Below are positions 36,667-46,752 of a stretch of DNA of 64,000 bases, piece by piece. Location: assembly GCF_014639155.1 (NCBI RefSeq), contig NZ_BMFT01000001.1, forward strand, positions 2,666,001-2,730,000, written 5' to 3'. The stretch's first letter is position 1. The number at the start of each line of letters is the position of its first letter. This stretch comes from Paenibacillus segetis. Its GTDB lineage: Bacteria; Bacillota; Bacilli; Paenibacillales; Paenibacillaceae. Position numbers and translations under genes: made by a program. The notes under the pieces are model-generated. The model ran no database searches. It had not been told where the DNA came from and saw nothing but the letters and a program-made list of their open reading frames with translations.

Positions 36667-38301
36667 TTAAGATCCGAAATATGACTGTAATAATGGAATA
36701 AGTCCTAATGGATTTTTCAGCAAATCTTTCGCGCTAAAAAATATACTTCCCTTAATTTCAGGAATCGTTTCATTATATTTCAATTCATTGATAATCTCAG
36801 ATGCAGAATTCCATCCAACCTCACTCGTTCCGAGTTTGTATGGCGCATGACCGATATATAACTTCACGTTCGTACCTTTAACTTCGCTGGCCCACCAGTC
36901 AGCCAGAATGTCGTAACGAACCTCATTGCGCGACAAACTCCAGTACAACTGCGGAGCAACATAATCGACCCATCCGTTCTGAATCCAGGTACGTACATCA
37001 GCATAGTAGTTGTCATAAGCGGTAATTCCCGCTTTCGTATTCGAACCCGTCGGATCGGTCGCTTTGTTCCGCCAGACCCCAAATGGACTAATACCATAGG
37101 ACACATTAGGCTTTGCACCATGAATACTTTGACCAAGATCGCGGACAAAATCATTGATATTGTCCCGTCTCCAATCGCCTTTATTGCTAATTTGATTATA
37201 GTTATAAGTTTTATAAGTGCTATCATCATTAAACTTTTTGGATGCTGTCTCGCCCGTCGGGTAGAAATAGTCATCTAAATGTACCCCATCGATATCGTAC
37301 TTTTCCACAACTTCCATGATCACGTCAATAATGTGCTGCCGTGCTTCTGGAATTCCCGGGTTAATGTACAAAGTGCTCTCGAACTTAACGATCCAATCGG
37401 GATGCATTTTCGTGACGTGATTCTCTGGTAAAATACTAGTTTCAATTCCTGTGCTCGCTCGGAACGGATTGAACCATGCATGGAACTCCATCCCCCGACG
37501 ATGTGTCTCTTCAATCATAAATCGCAGAGCATCATATCCCGGATCCTTACCAGCAGTTCCTGTTAGGAAAGAAGTCCATGGAACCAGATTCGAAGGATAA
37601 ATTGCGTCGGCTGAAGGACGTACTTGAACAAACACCGCATTTAACCCCATACTTTGTAATTGATCAAGTTGTTTAATGTATTCATTCTTTTGAGTTTCAA
37701 TTTTGCCACTTGAGGCTTTACTAGGCCAATCCAAATTAAATACCGTAGAAATCCAAGCGCCACGAAGTTCAGCTTTGTTACCTCCTGTAATTGGCGGTTC
37801 CTCAGTTACTGGCGGTGTGGTTCCAGGTTGTTCGTTGCCTGGTGGATCTATAACATCATGATTAGTGGTCAGATTAATGGTTTGGAGCTTCTGATTCCAC
37901 TCTACATTTAGCCCCAATTGCTCGCTAACAAAGCGAAGTGGGACCATCGTTCGACCACTTACAATCTCAACCGATACATCCAAACCTATAAGACTATCAT
38001 TAACTTGAGCTGTCTTATTCCCAATACGAAGCACTATTGTATTTCCGTCTTTAATGATTGTTACACTCTTTGCAGCCTGCGACCAATTGATCGATGCCCC
38101 CAGTCCTTCACTAATCACACGAAGCGGGACCATCGTAACGTTCTCTTTGGGTTTGATATAAGGAGCAGTATCACTAGCTAAAGATACTCCGTCCAAATAA
38201 ATCGTAATGTCGCGGGATGATGCTGCCCCCACCTGACCCGTTGCGGAAGAAAACATAATCAGAATAAGAAGAGGAGTAAGCCATGTGCGCAAAAATTTCA
38301 T
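36667..38301 (-). CDS. Secreted GHL10-type glycoside hydrolase with stalk domain
   Basis: This 544-residue protein has a signal peptide (~1-26), then a copper-amine-oxidase-N-like stalk repeat pair (~30-145, with two MVPLR(V/F)(I/V)SE(G/Q)LG motifs). A Pro/Thr linker (~155-175) precedes a GHL10/DUF187 TIM-barrel domain (~180-540) starting ELRGAWISTVFNLDWPS. Catalytic-site-like acids occur in DIDGVHLDDYFYPTG. It resembles B. subtilis YngK. It is probably exported and acts on a cell-surface or environmental glycan; the substrate is unknown. Confidence 0.82.
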   Translation of the reverse strand: MKFLRTWLTPLLILIMFSSATGQVGAASSRDITIYLDGVSLASDTAPYIKPKENVTMVPLRVISEGLGASINWSQAAKSVTIIKDGNTIVLRIGNKTAQVNDSLIGLDVSVEIVSGRTMVPLRFVSEQLGLNVEWNQKLQTINLTTNHDVIDPPGNEQPGTTPPVTEEPPITGGNKAELRGAWISTVFNLDWPSKASSGKIETQKNEYIKQLDQLQSMGLNAVFVQVRPSADAIYPSNLVPWTSFLTGTAGKDPGYDALRFMIEETHRRGMEFHAWFNPFRASTGIETSILPENHVTKMHPDWIVKFESTLYINPGIPEARQHIIDVIMEVVEKYDIDGVHLDDYFYPTGETASKKFNDDSTYKTYNYNQISNKGDWRRDNINDFVRDLGQSIHGAKPNVSYGISPFGVWRNKATDPTGSNTKAGITAYDNYYADVRTWIQNGWVDYVAPQLYWSLSRNEVRYDILADWWASEVKGTNVKLYIGHAPYKLGTSEVGWNSASEIINELKYNETIPEIKGSIFFSAKDLLKNPLGLIPLLQSYFGS

Positions 38302-38397
38302 CAGTAACCTCCAGGATTCTATTATTTGTACGAAAAATCTCCTACCTTCTTTTAACGTTATCTAGGTTACAAGAGTTGCGGTTTTGGGTGAACAAAT

Positions 38398-38446
38398 AAA
38401 AGAAGCGACCTGTCATCGGTTAATACCGAGTGCAGATCGCTTCAAC
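38398..38446 (-). terminator. mntR terminator
   Basis: GAAGCGATCTGCACTCGGTAT-type arms pair with their complement across 38401-38443 as a two-part stem, followed by TTTTATTTG on the minus strand. Confidence 0.7.
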
Positions 38447-38478
38447 TTGACGGACTATAAACACGAGTACTTATTGTA

Positions 38479-38904
38479 TTAAGATTCCGCTAGAATTTCC
38501 TGATGTACATTATTAAGATCATCGATTCGAGAACTATCACGTTTGAAGTATTCAACAAGTGTGGAAATTCGTGTGATGGAGTCCCAGCTTAAGTGATGTT
38601 CAATTCCCTCAACATCCTTATAAATATTATCATGCTCAACACCGATCATCCCCAGAAATTCTTCCAGCAAATGATGGCGGTCAACGAGTCTTTTACCTAC
38701 CTTTTTACCTTTACTCGTTAACACTAATCCTCGATATTTCTCATAAATCAAATACTCATCCTTGTCCAATTTCTGAATCATCTTAGTCACTGAAGATGGA
38801 TGAACCTCCAGTCCCTCTGCAATATCTGAAACTCTAGCATATCCCTTTTCATCGATCAGTTTATAGATACGCTCCAAATAATCCTCCATGCTGGGCGTTG
38901 GCAT
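38479..38904 (-). CDS. mntR: Manganese-responsive regulator MntR
   Basis: This 141-residue DtxR-family repressor has an N-terminal winged helix ([41 protein letters not shown]) and a dimerisation/metal domain. It carries the MntR ligands D8-type position, and the E/H cluster in [10 protein letters not shown] and GIEHHLSW. It controls manganese uptake in Bacillus. Here it lies beside the zinc operon and ccdA, with no manganese transporter in sight. Confidence 0.94.
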   Translation of the reverse strand: MPTPSMEDYLERIYKLIDEKGYARVSDIAEGLEVHPSSVTKMIQKLDKDEYLIYEKYRGLVLTSKGKKVGKRLVDRHHLLEEFLGMIGVEHDNIYKDVEGIEHHLSWDSITRISTLVEYFKRDSSRIDDLNNVHQEILAES

Positions 38905-38938
38905 CTGTTGATAACCTCTTTTCCATGAGTTAACGGTA

Positions 38939-38998
38939 GCTTAACCTTGGCAAAACACTACTCTATTTATGATACATGTTATGCTTATCCCTTGGCAA
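38939..38998 (-). promoter_or_regulatory. mntR promoter with twin TTGCCAAGG motifs
   Basis: On the minus strand TTGCCA (38998-38993), 18 bases, TATCAT (38974-38969) forms a reasonable promoter. TTGCCAAGG occurs twice, at 38998-38990 (covering the -35) and 38953-38945 (after the predicted start), each followed by a near-identical AAGC-ending tail. They could be operator sites; the sequence only partly resembles the known MntR box. Confidence 0.45.
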
Positions 38999-39023
38999 GT
39001 GCACACCAAGTTTAACCTGTTAC

Positions 39024-39737
39024 TTAAAACTTAAGCCACTCAGGTGTAATTTGCTGTAACCAGATCGTAATTTGTGACATCCGATTAGTAAATAGGAGTA
39101 CGCCCATGAGCAACATTAGTGCTCCACCGACTTTCATCATGATGCCCGAATAGCGAACGATCCATCTCGTTGACCCAATAAAGAAGGCCAATACAAAGAA
39201 AGGCAGTGCAAAGCCGATCGTATAGGCGGTGATCATACTTAACCAGACTCCCGGTTCACTCGCAGCAAGCGCAATAATCGCAGCTAGAATTGGTCCGACG
39301 CAAGGAGACCACCCCGCAGAAAAGCCGATTCCGAATATAAAAGAACCCAAATATCCAGACGGCTTAAACTTCATATTCATTTTTCGTTCTTTAAGTAGAA
39401 ACTGGGGTTGAAAAATGCCAAGTAAAAATAAACCCATGACAATGATTAAAATGGCGGAAAGCTGACGGATTAAGCTACGATTGGCGTTAAAAAAATCACC
39501 GAATAGTCCTGCGCCAAACCCTAGCGTGTAAAATACAACCGAGAACCCAAGAATGAACGCCAGCGTATGAGTCATCGTTCGGAAACGAACTTCCCGCCGA
39601 CTCTGCTCGTTCTTCAATGTTTGTACCGACATACCAGTAATATACGATAAATAAGACGGATAAAGAGGCAGACAGCATGGTGAAATAAAAGAAGCCACGC
39701 CCGCACCAAAAGCCAGCCAAACATTGAGATCAGCCAT
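39024..39737 (-). CDS. ccdA: Cytochrome c biogenesis protein CcdA
   Basis: This 237-residue membrane protein has six hydrophobic segments and the two redox-cysteine sites in SFISPCCLPLYPSYLSY (~17-33) and GWSPCVGPIL. It carries reducing power across the membrane for cytochrome c maturation or other extracytoplasmic thiols. The ATG at 39737 follows TTGGAGG. It lies only 30 bases after znuB, so it is likely in the zinc-uptake transcript, an unusual place. Confidence 0.92.
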   Translation of the reverse strand: MADLNVWLAFGAGVASFISPCCLPLYPSYLSYITGMSVQTLKNEQSRREVRFRTMTHTLAFILGFSVVFYTLGFGAGLFGDFFNANRSLIRQLSAILIIVMGLFLLGIFQPQFLLKERKMNMKFKPSGYLGSFIFGIGFSAGWSPCVGPILAAIIALAASEPGVWLSMITAYTIGFALPFFVLAFFIGSTRWIVRYSGIMMKVGGALMLLMGVLLFTNRMSQITIWLQQITPEWLKF

Positions 39738-39767
39738 AATTACCTCCAAGCTATCTATACTTTCTTC

Positions 39768-40571
39768 TTATACTTTAAAACCTCTTTTACCGAGAAGGGT
39801 TAATATTAACATGGCGATCAGAAGTAGTACAATAGTTGCTCCAGGTGCTAAATTCCATATTCCTGCGATCATTAATCCTAATACAACAGCAATTTCGGCA
39901 ATGATTACAGAGTAAATAACCGAGGTTTTAAAACTCCTTGCAATAATCAGACTACAAGCAGCAGGTATTGTAAGTAATGCGGATACTAGTAACGCTCCAA
40001 CAATCTTGATCGCAGTGCTAATAACTAGTGCGGTCATAATGGTGATGAGCATGTTTAGCAACTTAACTGGCAACCCACTCACAGCGGCTGCATCCTCTTC
40101 GAACGAGAGTAGGAAGAATTCTTTGAAGAACAGAGAAATTACTATAACTACAACAACGGTCACAGCACCTACAACATACAGATCTGTCGTATCTAACGTA
40201 TAAATACTTCCGAACAAATAACTAACGACATCCGTATTGTAACCCATACCGAGTGTAAAGAACAATGACGCGAGCGCTACGCCTCCCGACATAATGATCG
40301 CGATAGATAGTTCAGCGTAGCTCTTATAGGCCTTACGTAGCTTCTCAATAGCAAATGAGGCGATCACAGCAAAGATCAGCCCCATGCCTACTGGATACAC
40401 CTCAATGAGGAAACCTAAAGCTACACCCGCTATGGTGACGTGAGCTAGCGTGTCCCCAATCATTGATAATCGTCTAAGAACTAAAAAAATACCAATCAGG
40501 GGGGCAGTAAGGCCGATCAAGAGACCACCTGCCAACGCTCTTTGAAAGAAATCAACCGTTAATATTTCCAA
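39768..40571 (-). CDS. znuB: Zinc ABC transporter permease
   Basis: This 267-residue ABC-3 type permease has about eight membrane helices. GDTLAHVTIAGVALGFL is the typical coupling region (usually GDALSHA). With ZnuC and ZnuA it imports zinc; a manganese-type paralogue is possible from the permease alone, but the Zur box and His-rich ZnuA favour zinc. About 100 bases with two identical palindromes separate it from znuC. Confidence 0.9.
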   Translation of the reverse strand: MEILTVDFFQRALAGGLLIGLTAPLIGIFLVLRRLSMIGDTLAHVTIAGVALGFLIEVYPVGMGLIFAVIASFAIEKLRKAYKSYAELSIAIIMSGGVALASLFFTLGMGYNTDVVSYLFGSIYTLDTTDLYVVGAVTVVVVIVISLFFKEFFLLSFEEDAAAVSGLPVKLLNMLITIMTALVISTAIKIVGALLVSALLTIPAACSLIIARSFKTSVIYSVIIAEIAVVLGLMIAGIWNLAPGATIVLLLIAMLILTLLGKRGFKV

Positions 40572-40588
40572 GAATCACAACTCCTTAA

Positions 40589-40646
40589 AGTTTTGCGAAG
40601 CAAAACTACTTCGTAAGCATTATCTTAAGTTTTGCGAAGCAAAACT
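40589..40646. repeat. Twin identical palindromes within the znu operon
   Basis: The 19-base palindrome AGTTTTGCGAAGCAAAACT occurs twice, at 40589-40607 and 40628-40646, separated by 20 bases. Each can form an 8-bp hairpin with a three-base loop. No T-run follows on the minus strand, so they are not ordinary terminators. No other copy was seen in the window. Confidence 0.8.
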
Positions 40647-40669
40647 ATTTCAATCCATGTATTAAAAAA

Positions 40670-41428
40670 TTAAGTAAGCGAGTGCTGCAAGTCAGGAATA
40701 GCACATTCCTGCTCATGAGAATGTCGTACATATAACTTAATTGCGCCACATTGATCACGTGGTTCCTGACCCAAGTAGCCCTCAATGATTTCGATATCAT
40801 GTGATACCATCAGGAAAGTCATATGATGATGGGCGTGTAAATGAAAGATAAGTTCAAAGAAGTCTCGTTGTGTTTGCGCATCAATTCCGACCGTTGGTTC
40901 ATCGAGAATAAGCAGATCAGGATGATTAATTAACGCTCTAGCTAGAAATACACGTTGCTGCTGTCCACCTGACAGCTGTCCAATTCGTTTATCAGCAAGG
41001 TTACTAATCTTCATAACTTCAAGGGCGTCATCACACTTCTGTTGGTCCTCCCGTCCAACCCGGCGGAAGATCTTCTTATTACTATACAATCCAGACAACA
41101 CCACTTCCCGTACCGTGGCTGGGAATAACGGGTTAAACGAGTTCTTCTGCGGTACGTATCCAATCCGATCCCAGTCTCGGAAGCGTTTGATCGGCTGACC
41201 AAACATCTTGATTTCTCCCTTAGTCGGCTCTAGAAGTCCAACCATCATGCGCAGCAATGTGGTCTTCCCAGCTCCATTGGAGCCGATCACGCCGACAAAA
41301 TCACGCTCATTCACTCCAAAACTGAAGTCGGAGATCACTTTTTGATCATTATAGGAGAAGGAAACACCGTCAAGTTCAATTATTTTATCGTGACAAAATG
41401 CCGTGTTAGCGGCGCTATTTGATTTCAT
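40670..41428 (-). CDS. znuC: Zinc ABC transporter ATP-binding protein
   Basis: This 252-residue ATPase has Walker A GSNGAGKTT (~49-57), Q-loop YVPQKNSFN, signature LSGGQQQRVFLARAL and Walker B LLILDEPT, then the H-loop MVSHDIE. The start is the ATG at 41428, nine bases after GGAAGG; an ATG three codons earlier abuts that site. It follows znuA by about 30 bases. Confidence 0.92.
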   Translation of the reverse strand: MKSNSAANTAFCHDKIIELDGVSFSYNDQKVISDFSFGVNERDFVGVIGSNGAGKTTLLRMMVGLLEPTKGEIKMFGQPIKRFRDWDRIGYVPQKNSFNPLFPATVREVVLSGLYSNKKIFRRVGREDQQKCDDALEVMKISNLADKRIGQLSGGQQQRVFLARALINHPDLLILDEPTVGIDAQTQRDFFELIFHLHAHHHMTFLMVSHDIEIIEGYLGQEPRDQCGAIKLYVRHSHEQECAIPDLQHSLT

Positions 41429-41459
41429 CGTGGCCATCCTTCCAGTTCAAAATTCAGCT

Positions 41460-42413
41460 TTATTGTAATACTTGAATTAGATTTTGTAAGTTTTTCTCCA
41501 TTAAGGTGAAATACGTATCTCCTGCTTGCTCCTGCTCTTTTGTTAACCCTTCAACAGGATTCAGAACCATCGTCTGCACTCCTGTTTCTGCAGCAAGAGT
41601 CTTTGCCAACTTATCCGATACTAGTTCTTCGAAAAAGATATACTGTATACCCTCATCCTTCACAAGTTTAGATAATGCTACGAGATCTTGCGCTCTTGGC
41701 TCAGCTTCAGGGGATAGACCCATAATCGCATGCTGTGATAATCCATAATCGCGACACAAATAGCCAAACGATTGATGAGATACGACAATCTCTTTTTTTG
41801 TAGTCTTAGACAACTCTTCTGTAAATTTCATGTCCAATTGTTCCAATTTATCACGTAAAGCCGCATATCGTGTTTCATAACCATCCTTATGAGCAGGATC
41901 GACGTCTATGTAGCTGTTTTTTATATTTTCAGCCATAATGATCGCTGACTTAGGACTAACCCAAGTATGTGGATCCAAATGATGATCTGCTGTCTCACCA
42001 TGATCATGATCGTGCTCGTCTTCTCCATCCGCCTCTATAAGCGAAATGCCCTCACTAACTTGGATCGACTTCACTTTCGATTGACTCCCCAGCCCCTTCA
42101 TGAAATTGGGTACCCAACCTTCCAATCCCGCTCCATTATAAAGAAACAGTTCAGCTTTAGATGTATTCATAATATCTTGGCTACGAGGTGTCCATTCGTG
42201 CGGCTCCACACCCGTTGGCAACAGATTAATCACATTCGCTTCTTCTCCTCCTATTTCCTTGGCAAACTCATATATAGGATAAAAGCTTGTCACCACATTA
42301 ACCTTCCCTGCTACTATTCCTCCACCCTGACTCTTGCCGCATCCAGTGAGGAGAACTAGTGCCACGACCATCATCAAAGAAAATTTCCAAACTTTATTTT
42401 TATATGAAGTCAC
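41460..42413 (-). CDS. znuA: Zinc ABC transporter substrate-binding lipoprotein
   Basis: This 317-residue cluster A-I binding protein has a lipobox LLTGC (Cys 25), zinc ligands in GVEPHEW (His ~72), LDPHTW (His ~149) and SHQSFGY, and a His/Asp-rich loop at ~131-145 (EDEHDHDHGETADHH) typical of zinc rather than manganese proteins. It is the first gene of znuACB-ccdA and has a Zur box directly upstream. Confidence 0.94.
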   Translation of the reverse strand: MTSYKNKVWKFSLMMVVALVLLTGCGKSQGGGIVAGKVNVVTSFYPIYEFAKEIGGEEANVINLLPTGVEPHEWTPRSQDIMNTSKAELFLYNGAGLEGWVPNFMKGLGSQSKVKSIQVSEGISLIEADGEDEHDHDHGETADHHLDPHTWVSPKSAIIMAENIKNSYIDVDPAHKDGYETRYAALRDKLEQLDMKFTEELSKTTKKEIVVSHQSFGYLCRDYGLSQHAIMGLSPEAEPRAQDLVALSKLVKDEGIQYIFFEELVSDKLAKTLAAETGVQTMVLNPVEGLTKEQEQAGDTYFTLMEKNLQNLIQVLQ

Positions 42414-42430
42414 TAGCCTCTTCCCTTCTT

Positions 42431-42449
42431 AATCGTAATAATTACTATA
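42431..42449. promoter_or_regulatory. Zur box
   Basis: AATCGTAAT-A-ATTACTATA is a near-perfect 9-1-9 inverted repeat matching the Bacillus Zur consensus (TCGTAATNATTACGA) with one change in the right arm. It lies 18 bases before znuA and in the shared region with divergent uppP. The zur gene itself is at 46097-46558. Confidence 0.82.
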
Positions 42450-42582
42450 AGGATTATAGGGGCATTCGCTTGAGGTTGTCAACCTAGGTAATTCATCTCC
42501 TATCTTTGACAAACAACCATTCACCCATTAACATGGTGAAGTGAGTTTTTTCATACTATTAAGAAAGAGAGGAGAATTCAGT

Positions 42583-43392
42583 TTGGACTTTTGGGAAGTA
42601 CTTAAATATGCTCTACTAGGCCTCATTCAAGGGATAACCGAACCTATTCCCGTCTCTTCAAGCGGCCATCTCATTATCGTAGAGAGATTATTTGGAATTC
42701 ATATAGAGGGTATGAGCTTTGAGGTATTGGTTAATACTGCTTCGCTCTTAGCCATCGTGTGGATATATCGTAAGGATCTCTCAAAACTAATCATCTCATT
42801 CTTCCGCTACATAGCGAAACGTGAAACTCGTGATTATGCCGATTTCCGTATGGGCCTGTATCTAATTCTAGCAACGATACCAGCCGCTGTGCTGGGGTAC
42901 TTGTATAGTGATGCGATTGGCGATTTGTTCAAAGGAATGACCACGATCGGTATCGCCTTACTAGTCACAGCATTAGCCTTGTGGATTATACGTAATTTAC
43001 GAGGTAAAAAGGGAGATAAAGATCTGTCTCTCCGTGATACTTTTCTCGTAGGTCTGACCCAAGCCATCGCTCTGATACCTGGGATCAGCCGTTCAGGTTC
43101 AACGATTGTTACCGCAATGCTACTTGGTTGGAAGCAGGAAACCGCCCTGAAGTTCTCGTTTTTTCTTTATATTCCGGTCAGCGTAGGTGGAATGATTCTC
43201 ACAGCTAAAGATTTAGTGAACGATCCACAAATCTCACAATTACTATTGCCTTATGCTGCCGCATTTTTGTGTTCCCTTGTTGCCACATACTTTGCATTAA
43301 AATGGTTCATGAACATTATGGCCAAAGGTAACCTAGCTGTATTCTCCATTTACTGCGTTATTGCAGGGTTATCTGTACTAATTTTTCTCTAG
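42583..43392 (+). CDS. uppP: Undecaprenyl-diphosphatase UppP/BacA
   Basis: This ~269-residue membrane enzyme recycles undecaprenyl diphosphate for cell wall synthesis and can confer bacitracin tolerance. It has the two active-site motifs GITEPIPVSSSGHLII and ALIPGISRSGSTI and about eight membrane helices. The start is a TTG with AGGAG eight bases upstream; the in-frame ATG at 42541 has no ribosome site and lies close to the divergent promoter. Confidence 0.93.
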   Translation: MDFWEVLKYALLGLIQGITEPIPVSSSGHLIIVERLFGIHIEGMSFEVLVNTASLLAIVWIYRKDLSKLIISFFRYIAKRETRDYADFRMGLYLILATIPAAVLGYLYSDAIGDLFKGMTTIGIALLVTALALWIIRNLRGKKGDKDLSLRDTFLVGLTQAIALIPGISRSGSTIVTAMLLGWKQETALKFSFFLYIPVSVGGMILTAKDLVNDPQISQLLLPYAAAFLCSLVATYFALKWFMNIMAKGNLAVFSIYCVIAGLSVLIFL

Positions 43393-43437
43393 AAGCGATA
43401 CTTTCGAAGTATGTTTCTTATGGATACATTTCAAACA

Positions 43438-43476
43438 ACAAAAACAGCAAGTCTCACGAGACTCGCTGTTTTTCTA
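43438..43476. terminator. Bidirectional terminator between uppP and metG
   Basis: AAAAACAGC-AGTCTC and GAGACT-GCTGTTTTT pair around a short loop (43440-43474), with A-runs and T-runs at both ends. It serves both convergent genes. Confidence 0.85.
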
Positions 43477-43486
43477 TATCTAAACT

Positions 43487-45797
<2,311 letters not shown>

Positions 45798-45803
45798 TGA
45801 CTA

Positions 45804-45832
45804 ATATTAAGAAAAGATAGTAACCCTGTCAA
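45804..45832 (-). promoter_or_regulatory. Promoter of the metG leader
   Basis: TTGACA (45832-45827) and TAATAT (45809-45804) with a 17-base spacer lie on the minus strand just upstream of the T-box. The -35 overlaps the stop codon of yidD. Confidence 0.65.
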
Positions 45833-46095
45833 GTTATCTCATCTTCTTCATGTTGTTTCTTAGCTGTATTTGACTTGGGAGGAACAAGATCTATCCCTCC
45901 GGGATGAAAAGGATGACATTTCACGATCCTTCTCGCTGCAAGCCATGAACCCTTTAGAGCCCCGTGAACCTCAATCGCCTCTAGCGCATAAGCAGAGCAA
46001 GTTGGATAAAAACGACATGTCGGTGGCTTCAAAGGAGAAATGAATTTACGATATACATGAATAGGTCCCTGAACTACTTTACGCATGACAGCCAT
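45829..46095 (-). CDS. yidD: Membrane protein insertion efficiency factor YidD
   Basis: This ~88-residue protein has the YidD core ([34 protein letters not shown] ... [17 protein letters not shown]) with all cysteines. It is thought to help YidC/Oxa1-type membrane insertion. The start is taken at ATG 46095, one base past the zur stop; ATGs at 46110 and 46086 are alternatives. Confidence 0.88.
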   Translation of the reverse strand: MAVMRKVVQGPIHVYRKFISPLKPPTCRFYPTCSAYALEAIEVHGALKGSWLAARRIVKCHPFHPGGIDLVPPKSNTAKKQHEEDEIT

Positions 46096-46096
46096 G

Positions 46097-46558
46097 TTAA
46101 GAGTTTCCATCCTGATGTGATTCTGAATGCGTTCCTTCTTGAGCTTCTGGACGACAAAGTTTACAATATCCAAAAACTTCAAACTTATGCTTCACCACTT
46201 GAAACTGATCCGGTGCATCCGTAAGTGGCATAGGGCAAAAATGAATGGGGTACGTCTTCTCGCATTGTAAACAAATCATATGATGATGATGGTCACCTTC
46301 ATTACAACTAGCTCTGAATTTAAGGCCATCCTCAAACATCACTTGTTCTAGTACTCCCAGTTCTTCCATGACGCGTAGATTCCGATATACTGTATCAAAA
46401 CTGAGTCCGCTATACTGCTTCCCCATATATTCATATACATCCTTGGGAGTTAAATAACCGTCCTGCTCTGCGAACAGTCTGGCTAGACTCTTCCGCTGGT
46501 CCGTAATCCGTAACCCCCGGTTAGACATAACTCCGATTATTTGGTCTGTCGACAACAT
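46097..46558 (-). CDS. zur: Zinc uptake regulator Zur (Fur family)
   Basis: This 153-residue Fur-family repressor has the winged helix ([22 protein letters not shown]), the His-rich metal site [23 protein letters not shown] and the structural Cys pairs CLQC and CKLC. The HHHH-CLQC-CPM pattern matches Bacillus Zur better than Fur or PerR. The Zur box before znuA, about 4 kb away, supports this. It is directly upstream of yidD. Confidence 0.88.
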   Translation of the reverse strand: MLSTDQIIGVMSNRGLRITDQRKSLARLFAEQDGYLTPKDVYEYMGKQYSGLSFDTVYRNLRVMEELGVLEQVMFEDGLKFRASCNEGDHHHHMICLQCEKTYPIHFCPMPLTDAPDQFQVVKHKFEVFGYCKLCRPEAQEGTHSESHQDGNS

Positions 46559-46671
46559 ATGACCTTCCTCCAGTCTAAACCTTGCACCATATACCTTATC
46601 TCTACTAATAATGCCTCAAAATACATACAGCGTCAATGTTCGAAGGCTACGAAAGGACTATAGACTATGTT

Positions 46672-46706
46672 AAAAAAGGACGCGGATATGAAAACCCGCG
46701 TCCTTT
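46672..46706 (-). terminator. Terminator of the stalk/PKD protein gene
   Basis: GGACGCGG (46678-46685) pairs with CCGCGTCC (46695-46702); on the minus strand the stem is followed by TTTTTTAAC. Confidence 0.8.
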
Positions 46707-46752
46707 TCGTTCTTATCCTGAAAATCAAGTTTCTCAAGAGATTGAATGTTTA

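Noticed and set aside
36864-37274. A 136-codon minus-strand frame inside the GHL10 gene
   Set aside because: It is the same strand but another register of a clear gene, with low-complexity basic composition and no ribosome site.
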